Source: Saccharum officinarum (Eukaryota > Streptophyta > Magnoliopsida > Poales > Poaceae). Taken from it: a stretch of DNA of 64,000 nucleotides. Both the position numbers and the translations under genes were made by a program. Positions within the stretch are counted from its first letter, which is position 1; each line of letters opens with the position of its first letter. The notes under the pieces are model-generated. The model had not been told where the DNA came from. It saw nothing but the letters and a program-made list of their open reading frames with translations, and did not search any database. This document shows positions 46,401 to 56,413 of this stretch, piece by piece. The DNA lies in contig CM036167.1 of NCBI GenBank assembly GCA_020631735.1, forward strand, positions 186,001-250,000, read 5' to 3'.

Positions 46401-48831
46401 GTGTTCATTAGTCATGTATGAAATGTTGGTAAAGTTGGTTTTATTCAATTATATGTTTGCAACATAAGTAAATAATTATTTCTTGCAAATGAGGTTTCTG
46501 AACAGATTTGAGAATATTGTTAATTACCCTATGCAAATGATGTTTTCATGTCTTGTGTGCTATAACAAAATTGTTGTGAATTTCATGATCTAGCTGCTGT
46601 TAAATTTTGGTGGCATTTGGCCATATGGTTTAGAAACTACAGCTGTTCTAATTTGGGTTCAGACTTATGTTGCTCTCTGTCCTTCCAGGACAGATTCTGT
46701 ACCTTCTGTATTTCGACCTGGTAAATGTTAGAATCAGGTTTAGATGATTATAAGTGAAATTTAGATAACTTCACAAGCTTTTCATAATGTCTTCTTGCAA
46801 GTTATTTGGAGTTGTAGATCTCCAGTTATGATTAAATTACTTAGCTGCTGTTCTAATGTCCAGAAGGTAGCAATTTCTAGTTCTAGTACTTTGATTAACT
46901 TTGTCATGCTAATGTGTTGAAGTGTGACTCATACCTTTGAAAGTACTTGGGTTGGTACCTTAGGATCTTATAAGACTTGTGTCTTGATTTATGTGTTTGC
47001 AATCTTCTATGTTATGCCGTAGGGAGGATTAAGTTAATTAGCTCTAGGTGTTTAGGAGAACGTTGGTATGCTTGTTTGATTACTTTGTTTATTGCACTTC
47101 TATGCATTCATACATATGCATTATTGCACCTCATTTAGGTACGCTAGCAAAAACGCGTGAAGGATCTAAGGTGGAGCCTAACCCGAAGATGGAGTTGGTG
47201 GATCCATCCCGAAGATCGAAGGACCGGACAAGTGGTAGATTGGAAGATGCTCGCCAAGCGAACTCATCTGACATACTCTAACTTGAGTCGGATCCCAGGC
47301 AAGCCCCAGAGCATTATAAGCCTCCTATCTTCAAAGCAATTAATTCTATATATGTTATAAGTATTGTTGCATTAAGTGGTAGGAGTTGGTTGAAAACCTT
47401 GCTGCATTATATCATTCCTTGTTCAGATATATGAATCCTTGAATCCTACGTAGACTAGGATCGAGTAGATGCTTAGCCCTGCTTTAAGCGGTAGAAGTCA
47501 GGTGATTTCCTGTCACCTGCGAGATATAGGGATATTCATATATGGCACGGTGGGCTATATTTGCTATCGTGGAATGGAACCATGTGTTAATAAAATGAAA
47601 TGAGACCGGGCGGGATGACGATAGTGAAGCAACAAGGCATGGAGGTCTTGGGTGTGGATCTATCCCCGTCTGAGTCGTTTAAGGACCGATTCGCTGTACG
47701 TCCTTGAGCCATGTTGAACGCAGTCTAACACTTAGTTGGCCGGATAAGCCGTTCTGACCGCGAATCCGAGTAATACAGTTCAGGCCGGGAATCGAATGGT
47801 AGGTTGCTTCTTGGAGGAGAGAAAGGATGTGCTTGTGGACATTGGCGTGAGACCAAGGGGGGGTTAGAGTCCCTATCACCTGGCAGAGTGTCGCCCTTGG
47901 GGTCGCGACATCATTCGGACCCGCGGCTCCTGAACTGTACCAAAGGTGACCTGAGCAGCCCTCGCCAGGCGTGTCTCGGTGAGTGCTAGAAATACCCCTC
48001 CAGCTGGATAGGAATTCGATTCGAATCGCCGTCGCTCCCGGTTAGTGAGCACTTGACTTGAGCAGCGGCAACGTAGATTCAATTAAATTGAACTGATGGT
48101 TAATTGGATCACGATGGAAAGGTTGCCTCAATTTATACCTGCTATGGTTAATATTGTTTGCTCCTAATAAAGTGAGTGCTCTAGTACAGGTGCTAATATA
48201 GATGACAGGTTAATGATAATTAACTTGATGCTTAAGCATTAATGATTGATCATCTATATTAAGCTTTTATGCAAAATGTTGTCAAGCTAGCCCCACTTCA
48301 TATCAGCCTTGCATGATCCTTGGTGTCACCTTATTTCTGGTTTCTGACGGGTAAGTCTAGCTGAGTACTTTATCGTACTCAGGGTTTTATCCCCACTTGT
48401 TGCAGGTTATGATGTATCATGGCGGCTGCAAGAGTTGGTTGACTCCTGCCGTAGAGGCGGAGTGTGATCATGGGCATGATCCTTCTTATTTACCTTATCT
48501 CTGATGCTTTTGTTGGAAGTCGACCGTGGTACTGGCATGTATTTGAAATAAGATTAATGTTAGTTTCAAATTACTTTGCTTCCGCTACTTTTCAATGTAA
48601 GTTTTAATAACTATGTTGAACTCCGATGTATATTGAATTACTTGTGAAATGGTTGTAACATGTGACTTGTTATGTTGAATCACTACGATCTTGGCTGGTA
48701 TGTTGGTTGGTTTGAAATCCCTCGTGATTTCATTGGACTACCGGAGTTATATGGGCTCAAGTGCGAGAATTTGATCACTTCGGTGATTGTTTTTGTACTT
48801 GTGCTCTTATAATTTGGACGGTTCCGTTACA
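43459..48831 (+). repeat. 3' LTR of the LARD
   Basis: 5373 bp. The first dinucleotide is TA instead of TG (one transition at 43460). Otherwise near-identical to the 5' LTR, including the GC-rich island at 44424-45484, with a 4-base shorter CT run near 45385. Confidence 0.93.
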
Positions 48832-48836
48832 GTATG
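48832..48836. repeat. Target-site duplication, right (GTATG)
   Basis: Directly follows the terminal TTACA and matches 33030-33034. Confidence 0.88.
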
Positions 48837-49354
48837 TGTACGTCGCAGTTGGGAGTAGGGGCGCAGGCGCGTGGTGACTTGGTTGTGACGGGGGCGCTCT
48901 CGTGTTGTGTAGCGCAACGGACACAATTCTATTCGATCGATCGATTTTACATGAGGGGGCGCGGCGGGTTTACGAACAGGAGCCATGTCCGAACATAGGT
49001 CTAGGGTCAGACGTCCGGGCGCTAGGCTTGCCAAAACCAAAAAAAACCGTTATTGAGGGATGGAGGGAGTAGCTGCTTACCGGCTAGCACACTCATGACT
49101 CAGGACTCAGGACTCAGAAGTAATTATTTTTCTGAAAACGAAAAAACCATACAATTTTGCTGGATTTCGAATGATCCACTCACTCCCGACATGGGCAGTC
49201 GAGGGCACAATACAGAAGGCGGTAAGGCCGGCGCGGGCTGTTGTAGGCCGCGGAGTGCGGACGTAAAGTTTGGACGAGGCCTTTTCGGCCCGAACGCTTG
49301 TCGTCCCGGCCTGGCTCCCTCCCCGTCTCTTGGCGCCCAGTCGAGCGCGCATCC
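48837..49354. other. Right half of the split repeat, then 5' flank of the mTERF pseudogene
   Basis: To about 49030 it continues the sequence broken at 33034. GAGGGATGGAGGGAGTA near 49047 resembles a Stowaway terminus. GACTCAGGACTCAGGACTCAG near 49098 is a short triplication. 49200-49354 is GC-rich 5' flank. Confidence 0.45.
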
Positions 49355-49838
49355 ATGGCGCTGCGGCGACTCGCCCGCCACGCCCTCCACCGCGCTGTGC
49401 CCGTTCCCGCACCGCCCCCGCCGCTCGTCCCCTTCCCACCCGAACTCCGAAGCCACATCCTCCTCCTGCGTTTCTCCACCTCGTCGTCCGACCCACCGCA
49501 CTTCATGGTCGACTACCTCGTCTCCACCTGCGGCGTCCCGCAGGCCAAGGCCGCGAGGCGGCCCCGCGGTTCGCGCACCTCAGATCCCCGGACAGGCCCT
49601 ACGCCGCGCTCGCCTTTCTCCGCTCGCAGGGCCTCACCCGCGCGCAGGTCCGCGCCGTCGTGACGTTCCACCCGACGCTGCTCCTCAGCGACGTGGACGC
49701 CACCATCGCCCCCAAGTTCCGCGCCGTGCGGTCGGTGGGCCTCACCCGCGCAGAGGCCGCGCGCCTCTTCGAGCTCTACCCGCCCGCGTTCACCTAGGGC
49801 GTCCACACCAACCTCCTCCCGAGCCTCCTGTTCTGGCT

Positions 49839-51005
49839 CTGCTTCAGGATCTCAATGAATCTCCAATGATTGAGGACCCTCAGGAAGTGTTAATCCACCC
49901 AGGGATTCAGGTAAATCAAGTACAGAACAACTGGGAGCCACAGCAGGATGCTGCTCAGCTAGTGGAGCAAGAAATAGTGCTACAACAGCCTGTTATACCT
50001 GCTCCCCAGGAAGAGGTGGCTGAAAATGAGATAGAGGTGGTACATACTCATCTGCTGGGAGAGGAGAACAATCTCTTGTATCACGAAATTCCTGATGATG
50101 CGCTTATGGATGATAATGAGATTCAAGAAGCCTTGAATGAGCAACCAATGAAATGGCAACAAAATGAAGTTGTCCAGGTTGATAATATCCAGTTGGGAAT
50201 GGTTAGGATTATTGACAATATCCATCAACCCCAGTTTCCCTTTCAGAAGAGTTCTTTTCTTCATGATAATCTCTCCAAAAGGTTGGCCTCGCAGAAAGAT
50301 GTGACTAATTTTGCTACTGATCCAAACTCTGAGAAAATTCTGGTGGAGATGCCAAAGAGTTGGGTAGACTTCTTTGACTACTTGCTTCACTTCCCCCATC
50401 ATTTTGACTGGACCAGCAAACTGTTGAATGCTGGCATTGCTCCATGTCTGCAACAACAGGGTGATAACTCAACACTGCTGGTGCCAAGATCCTGCCCCAT
50501 GAATCATATTCCCTGTGGCAAATTGTGTGAAGCGCCAACACTGCAGATATCTAAGGAAGATTTCAATCAGAATCTGGAGACCCCGAAGAAAAGAGCTAAA
50601 TTGTCAAAAGCCAAATCTCCAATAGTTGACACTGAGGTTAGAAGGAGTAGCAGAGTCAAAGAGAAAACCAATGGCTTCAAGCAAAACCAATGCCAGGTCA
50701 AGAATTGTCCGGGCTGCTCAATCAATCCTCCAACTTTGTCAATGGAAAACCTGAAGAAAATTGGGGCTGAGTTCTGTCAATTTGATCCAGATACCCTGGA
50801 AAAGCAGTTGACCAAAAAGAAGAACAAACCCACTCCAATCTGCAAGAAGAAGAATAGAACCAGTGAAGTAGGACCTGTTTCTAAAGAAGATGCAGTAGAA
50901 GCTGTCAGCAATGAAGAGAAGAGCTATGCTGCCAAGACCTCCAAGGATGATGAAAAGATCAACAAGGGGAGAAGGAAGCCCAGCAAGGGAGATGGAGATG
51001 ATTAG
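49839..51005 (+). pseudogene. LINE ORF1 (gag-like), N-terminally truncated
   Basis: About 388 codons from LLQDLNESP to the stop at 51003. It is acidic and Gln-rich at first, with hydrophobic PKSWVDFFDYLL near 50350, then Lys/Arg-rich with a short Cys cluster (CQVKNCPGC, about 50694-50720). This fits the nucleic-acid-binding ORF1 of plant L1-type LINEs. No start codon of its own remains. By chance the frame stays open upstream through the antisense-phase of mTERF exon sequence to 49053, making a 650-codon chimera. Confidence 0.7.
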
Positions 51006-51041
51006 CTTCTCATATTGCTTTTTGTGCCATTATTTTAACCC

Positions 51042-54000
51042 ATGACAAGTAGACTTTGGAAGGTGCTATGTTGGAATGTCAGAGGGGTGAATTCACATAA
51101 AAAATGGAATTCGATCAGAGATAAGGTATTAGAAAGCAACTGTGACATTGTTTGCCTACAAGAAACAAAAAGGGAGGCTTTAGACTTAACCTTTATTAGG
51201 AATATTTGCCCCCAGGCATTTGATGCTTTCATCTTTAGACCTTCTTTGGGTGCATCAGGGGGTATAGCAATAATTTGGAAAGGGGCTCTTTTCAGTGGTA
51301 CAGAACTATTCCAGAATGAATTTGCAGTATCAACTGAATTTACATCAATGCTTACTGGTGACAGCTGGGTCTTGACAACCGTGTATGCCCCATGTACACC
51401 AAGTGGGAAAAGAGAATTTCTTGAATGGTTCAAAAACATCCAAATGCCAGACCACATAGACTGGCTGATTGTTGGGGACTTCAACCTTATTAGGAAACCC
51501 GAGGACAGAAACAAAGAAGGTGGTGATATCTCTGAAATGTACCAATTTAATGAAGCCATTAGCATGCTAGGATTGATTGAAATTCCTCTACATGGCAAGC
51601 AATACACATGGACAAATAAACAGTTCAATCCTTTATTAGAAAGATTGGATTGGTTTTTTACCTCAACTTCTTGGACAACAAAATACCCAACAACCTTTGT
51701 GAAGACACTTGTGATGGAAACCTCAGACCATTGGCCATGTGTGATAGAGATTGACTCTAGAATCCCAAAAGGCAATATTTTCAGATTTGAGAACTACTGG
51801 TTGGATAGAGAAGATTTCATTCTAGTTCTGCTAAATGGCTGGCCGATGACTACTTCCCTGCACATTGATCCAGCAAGAGAAATTTCTAGAAAGTTCAAGA
51901 ATCTAAGGAGAACAATCAAGCATTGGAGAGCAACCACTCCTAATCTCTCAACAGCAATAGACAAGGCGAAGGCATTATTATTTTTGATGGAAACAATTGA
52001 AAGTCTTAGGGACTTGTCTTTACTGGAATGGAACTTTAGGAATATCCTTAGTGAGAGGTTGATCTCCCTACTTAAGCAGCAGAAAAGCTATTGGAAACAA
52101 AGGGGAAAGATAAAGTGGGTCAAAGATGGTGACACCAACACCAGATATTTCCATGCCCATGCAACTATCAGAAATAGGCAAAACACAATTGCACTGCTCG
52201 AAGATGAGACAGGTATCACCTTCACACGCCATGAAGATAAAGCAAAACTGATCTGGGAAAGCTTCAAAGAGAGGCTGGGAAAATCAGAATTTAATGGTAT
52301 GCTTTTCAACCTAGATACAATCCTTTCTCATGGTCAGAACCTCTCAGATTTGGAAGCCCCTTTCACCAAATTAGAGATTGATCAAGTAGTTGTTGATCTT
52401 CCAAATAACAAATCCCCAGGTCCTGATGGCTTCAATAATGAATTCATCAAAGGTTGTTGGCCCTTGATTGCACAAGATTTTTACAACCTGTGTGATGCTT
52501 TCTTCAGGAATGACATTTGCTTACAAAGTATTAATTCTTCCTTCATCACCCTAATTCCAAAAAAGGATGGCCCTGTAGCAGTTTCTGATTTCAGGCCAAT
52601 TTCATTGCTAAATTCTTCACTCAAAATTATCACAAAATTGCTTGCAAACAGGCTACAGAAGGTGATCAAACCAATCATTCACAAGAATCAATATGGATTT
52701 ATAAAAAGTAGGACTATACAAGATTGTCTAGCTTGGGCCTTAGAGTACATTCACCTCTGTCAGAAATCAAGAAAGGAACTGATCATTCTCAAGCTGGACT
52801 TTGAGAAGGCTTTTGACAAGGTAGAACATGAAGCCATCCTAGAAATTATGAAAGCCAAGGGATTTGGAGATAGATGGATCAATTGGATTACAAAGCTGTT
52901 AGCTACAGGAACATCATCAGTGCTCCTAAATGGAGTCCCTGGGAAGATAGTACATTGCAGGAGAGGGGTTAGACAAGGAGATCCTCTATCTCCTCTAATA
53001 TTTGTCATTGTGGCTGATCTACTGCAATCAATTCTTAATACAGCCAAGGACAGGAACCTGTTGAAGCTACCCTTGCCACTAGTTTGCTCATCTGACTTTC
53101 CAATCATACAATTTGCTGATGACACATTGATTATTTTGGAAGCCTGCAGTAATCAGCTAATCACTCTAAAAGCTTTACTGCATTCCTTTGGTGAATCTAC
53201 AGGGTTGAAAGTAAATTACAGCAAGTCAGTAATGGTCCCAATCAATATTCAGGAAGACAGACTGAATCACTTAGCTAGAACTTTCAGTTGTGAAAAAGGG
53301 TCCTTGCCTTTCACTTACTTGGGCCTACCTCTCAGCCTGGTGAAGCCAAAGGTCATTGATTTCTCCCCCCTAGTCAGCAGATGTGAAAGGAGACTAGCAG
53401 CTACTTCAAACTTTCTCAATCAAGCTGGGCGGCTGCAGTTAACAAATTCCGTCTTTACAGCCTTCCCAATGTTTTGTATGAGCACATTTTCTATACATGC
53501 TACTGTAATTGAACAGATCGATATTTTCAGAAAACATTGCTTGTGGCGGGGAGCAGACATTAATGCTAAACAAATCCTAAAAGTAGCATGGACTGAGGTC
53601 TGCAAGTCTAAGGATAATGGTGGCCTTGGGGTTCTTGATCTAAGAACACAAAATGAGGCTCTTCTTCTCAGACACCTACATAAATTCCTGAATAAGGAAG
53701 ACATCCCTTGGGTATCTCTAATTTGGGAAAGCTATTACAACAATGCTCATCCTCAATCCAAAGTGAAGAAGGCCTCATTCTGGTGGAGGGACATCTTGAA
53801 ACTTCTGGACAAATACAAGGGTCTCGCAACAGTAAATATCAACAATGGAAAATCTTGCTACTTATGGCTAGACCTATGGAACAACAGAGTGCCAAAATAC
53901 TCATACCCAGAGCTTTTCTCTTTTGCAAAGTCCCAGACAACTTCTGTTGCTGCAGGAAAACAAAGCTCAAACCTCTTAGATTTCTTCCATCTCCCACTCT

Positions 54001-54638
54001 CACAGCAGGCTTTTCAGCAATTTCAACTGTTGGAGCAAGACTTACAACTATTAGTATTGAATGATCAGACTGATATTTGGACCTATATCTGGAACTCTTC
54101 TAGTTTCTCAACCTCAAAGGCATATAAGCAGCTACGTGGGAAAAGAATAGTTCATCAAAGCTTTGGATGGCTGTGGAGAAACTCTTGTCAGAACAAGTTA
54201 AAAGTTTTTGGATGGCTATTGTTAAAAGACAGACTTAGCACTAGAAATCTTCTGAGAAGAAAAAGGATGGAGCTGGAAGACTATAACTGTCCCCTCTGTA
54301 TTGGACTCATCGAAGAATCCTTGGTACATTTGTTCTTTAGCTGTCCGTTTGCCTCCCTCTGTTGGAACTGGATTCAGGTTCACACTTCTGAACAATTGGA
54401 TACCTTCCAAAACCTGAAATTGATTAAGGAACAGCTGCGAGTGCCTTTTTTTATGGAAGTGATCCTCATCATGTGTTGGGCCATTTGGAAATCTCGGAAT
54501 GACTTAATTTTCAGTCAAGTTCAGCCTTCTTTGGCTCAGGCGAAGAGATTCTTCAAATCAGAGTTTGCGCTGTTCCTTTACCGCGCAAAAAAGAGTTACT
54601 TTCCTTTTGTTTCACAATGGTTAAACAATCTAGTTTAA
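51042..54638 (+). CDS. LINE ORF2: endonuclease and reverse transcriptase, intact
   Basis: 1198 codons without a break, starting 36 bases after the ORF1 stop. The N-terminal apurinic-type endonuclease has Asn12 (WNVRG), Glu41 (CLQETK), GDFN near residue 146 and SDHWP near 229. The RT spans about 450-760: [37 protein letters not shown], and the catalytic FADD at about 691-694. The C-terminal zinc-binding domain (CPLC ... H ... C, about 1083-1105) ends the protein. All catalytic residues are present, so the enzyme could be active and the insertion is probably young, although ORF1 is truncated. It works as a retrotransposition enzyme in the LINE ribonucleoprotein, not as a host gene. Confidence 0.93.
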   Translation: MTSRLWKVLCWNVRGVNSHKKWNSIRDKVLESNCDIVCLQETKREALDLTFIRNICPQAFDAFIFRPSLGASGGIAIIWKGALFSGTELFQNEFAVSTEFTSMLTGDSWVLTTVYAPCTPSGKREFLEWFKNIQMPDHIDWLIVGDFNLIRKPEDRNKEGGDISEMYQFNEAISMLGLIEIPLHGKQYTWTNKQFNPLLERLDWFFTSTSWTTKYPTTFVKTLVMETSDHWPCVIEIDSRIPKGNIFRFENYWLDREDFILVLLNGWPMTTSLHIDPAREISRKFKNLRRTIKHWRATTPNLSTAIDKAKALLFLMETIESLRDLSLLEWNFRNILSERLISLLKQQKSYWKQRGKIKWVKDGDTNTRYFHAHATIRNRQNTIALLEDETGITFTRHEDKAKLIWESFKERLGKSEFNGMLFNLDTILSHGQNLSDLEAPFTKLEIDQVVVDLPNNKSPGPDGFNNEFIKGCWPLIAQDFYNLCDAFFRNDICLQSINSSFITLIPKKDGPVAVSDFRPISLLNSSLKIITKLLANRLQKVIKPIIHKNQYGFIKSRTIQDCLAWALEYIHLCQKSRKELIILKLDFEKAFDKVEHEAILEIMKAKGFGDRWINWITKLLATGTSSVLLNGVPGKIVHCRRGVRQGDPLSPLIFVIVADLLQSILNTAKDRNLLKLPLPLVCSSDFPIIQFADDTLIILEACSNQLITLKALLHSFGESTGLKVNYSKSVMVPINIQEDRLNHLARTFSCEKGSLPFTYLGLPLSLVKPKVIDFSPLVSRCERRLAATSNFLNQAGRLQLTNSVFTAFPMFCMSTFSIHATVIEQIDIFRKHCLWRGADINAKQILKVAWTEVCKSKDNGGLGVLDLRTQNEALLLRHLHKFLNKEDIPWVSLIWESYYNNAHPQSKVKKASFWWRDILKLLDKYKGLATVNINNGKSCYLWLDLWNNRVPKYSYPELFSFAKSQTTSVAAGKQSSNLLDFFHLPLSQQAFQQFQLLEQDLQLLVLNDQTDIWTYIWNSSSFSTSKAYKQLRGKRIVHQSFGWLWRNSCQNKLKVFGWLLLKDRLSTRNLLRRKRMELEDYNCPLCIGLIEESLVHLFFSCPFASLCWNWIQVHTSEQLDTFQNLKLIKEQLRVPFFMEVILIMCWAIWKSRNDLIFSQVQPSLAQAKRFFKSEFALFLYRAKKSYFPFVSQWLNNLV

Positions 54639-54778
54639 CTTACCTTGTATGTCTTATTTTCTTTCTTTCTTTTTTTGTTTCTTGAGCAGCTTTTGCTTTG
54701 CTCTGTTTGCTCTATAAGTTAGCCTTTTCTTTCAATAAAATACAGTAGGGGCAAGCCCCTCCTGTTGTCATCAAAAAA
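54639..54778 (+). other. 3' UTR and tail of the LINE
   Basis: T-rich UTR, AATAAAATACAGT near 54733, a small inverted GGGGC/GCCCC stem, then the A run. Followed directly by mTERF coding sequence. Confidence 0.7.
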
Positions 54779-55466
54779 TCTTCTTGGCTCCACCAGGTTA
54801 CTGATGAAATGCCTCGCCAAGAAGTGGCTGCTCAAGTACAGCGTCGACTGGCTCAAGGACAGCATGTCGACGCTCCGCGGCCACGGCGTCCCCGAGGCGC
54901 GGCTCGTCGCCACGGTGCAGCAGAGGCCGGAGTTGATCATGCGGTCGCCCGCCAGGCTCCGGGCGCTGGCCGCGCGCGTCGACGCGTGCGGGGTGCCACG
55001 CGGCTCCTGGATGTACGCGTGGGCGCTCCTGGCGCTGCACTGCGTCAGCGACGCCGCGTTCCGGGCCAAGATGGCCGCCGTGATGTGCGCGACCGGATGC
55101 AAGGAGCAGGAGTTCCTCGCCATGTTCCGGCGCGCACCGTGCTTCGTGGGCATGTCCACGGAGTTGCTGCGCCGCAAGGTGGAGTTCCAGATAGGCACCG
55201 CCGGGTGCGGCGCCGACGACATCGTTAGGAACCCCGTGTTGCTGACGTACAGCCTCAGCAAGCGGATGGAGCCGCGGTGCCGCGCCATCGAGGCCTTGAA
55301 GGGCAGAGGCGTGGACGTCGGCGAGGAGCGTCTGACGACCATCTTGAGAAAGCCGGAGGCCAGGTTTATGGAGAGGTACATACTGAGGTATAGCCACCAG
55401 GTGCCTGAACTGCTCGAGCTGTATCCTCCTGACCACCACCTTGAGTGGCGATTCGTGCACCACTGA

Positions 55467-56413
55467 CAGCAGCTCGCAGCCAGAGTGTGATTGATTCACA
55501 TTTTTCTTCGGACACCTCGGCAATGTGTGTTGTTTCATTAGATCTAGAGATTGACAGGGACCACTGTTTAACATGATTTGAGCAGAACAGAAGCTTATAC
55601 ATAAACAACAGAAGCTTGGCCGTTATCTGCTGCTTCACATTCTGAACGGGACCACATATTCTTCGCTGGCCAGTTTATTGCTACGCCGTCATTGTTTCGC
55701 CATCTTTATCATCACTCGGGACATTTGGAGATGATCCTAGTATTACTTAGGCACAGGCTGGGGCTGGTTCAAATGATGCCAAGCTGGTCAGATCAGGAGC
55801 TCACTTAAATTTATGACGAACTGGAACATTTGCCCAACTCTGCTGTGCGGACTGCGGACAATGTTCAGAGAAGAGACAATCAACAAGACGCACAATTCAA
55901 CAGCAGAAATAAAGAGATTAAGAACGCTCACAATCAACTACATTGTCTTGTGACCAAAACATTGTTGCAGTACGTACGGCAGTGTTAGACATCAGCAGAA
56001 CAGGTCAGCTAACACAACACATCAGCATGCTAAACAAATCTTATGAACACGGCATGCTTAGTCTTCAATACTATCCAGGGCGATCAACTACATCAGGCAT
56101 GAAAGATCGACAGATCCTAACAGGAAGTACATCAGGAATGAAAGATCGACAGATCCTAACAGAGAGTGTGGAAGGTCAAGCTACCCGACCTATACGGAAT
56201 AGTGTACAATGCCTTCGCTGCTTAGTGCTGACCCCTCACTGTCCAGTTGCCTCTGCCCACCGGCGAAATAACTAGCGCATGGCATCCACCTGGAGGCGAG
56301 CTTACTAGCAGTAGATACCAGTTCAAAACGAACCGTTCGCCGAAGGAATTGACACCCTTCTGGGATTGCTGTGTTTGGTAGTCAACACTGAACAGGGAAG
56401 GGAGGAAAGAACT
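55467..56413. other. Region between the mTERF pseudogene and the polymerase gene (convergent 3' ends)
   Basis: No gene seen. 56280-56413 is probably the 3' UTR of the minus-strand polymerase gene. It contains a small tandem duplication at 56086-56162. Confidence 0.5.
56086..56162. repeat. Tandem ~38-bp duplication
   Basis: ACATCAGGCATGAAAGATCG and ACATCAGGAATGAAAGATCG both continue ACAGATCCTAACAG. Confidence 0.75.

Larger units (their letters stand above)
33035..48831 (+). mobile_element. LARD-type non-autonomous LTR retrotransposon with 5.37-kb LTRs
   Basis: Two nearly identical long direct repeats (33035-38409 and 43459-48831) flank a 5,049-bp interior. The element has TG/TA...CA ends, a tRNA-iMet primer site directly after the first repeat, a purine tract directly before the second, and a 5-bp target duplication. 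By eye I count about 40 substitutions between the LTRs (under 1%), so the insertion is young. No gag, protease, RT or integrase motif was found in any frame of the interior, so it must move by proteins of another element. TGTAACACCCC...GGTTCCGTTACA ends suggest a Ty3-gypsy (Del/Tekay-like) helper; that is inference. Confidence 0.92.
49839..54778 (+). mobile_element. L1-type LINE inserted in the mTERF gene, 5'-truncated
   Basis: It begins inside ORF1 (around CTTCAGGATCTCAATGAATC) and ends with an AATAAA-like signal (54733), the motif CAGTAGGGGCAAGCCCC, and a short A run (54773-54778), after which the mTERF frame resumes. ORF1 lacks its start; ORF2 is complete. The 5' truncation and A tail are normal for target-primed reverse transcription. 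I cannot settle the target duplication; at most a few bases (CTTC) are shared at the two junctions. Confidence 0.88.
49355..55466 (+). pseudogene. mTERF-family gene, broken by frameshift, stop and a LINE insertion
   Basis: mTERF proteins bind organellar nucleic acid through repeated helical motifs and act in mitochondria or plastids. The 5' piece (49355 to about 49838) begins MALRRLARHA, an Arg/Ala/Pro-rich presequence fit for organelle import, then FMVDYLVSTCGVPQAKA and LAFLRSQGLTRAQVRAVVTF, clear mTERF repeats. The frame slips near 49555 and a TAG at 49795 stands where homologues have Met. The 3' piece (about 54780-55466) resumes with GSTRLLMKCLAKKWL and runs through further repeats to ELLELYPPD and a stop at 55464, all open. 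Together about 390 residues, normal for the grass single-exon mTERF clade. The pieces are separated by a nearly 5-kb LINE. Confidence 0.9.

Noticed and set aside
54798..55574. Minus-strand 258-codon frame and other frames over the mTERF 3' half
   Set aside because: Shadow of the mTERF coding frame, which has clear family repeats.
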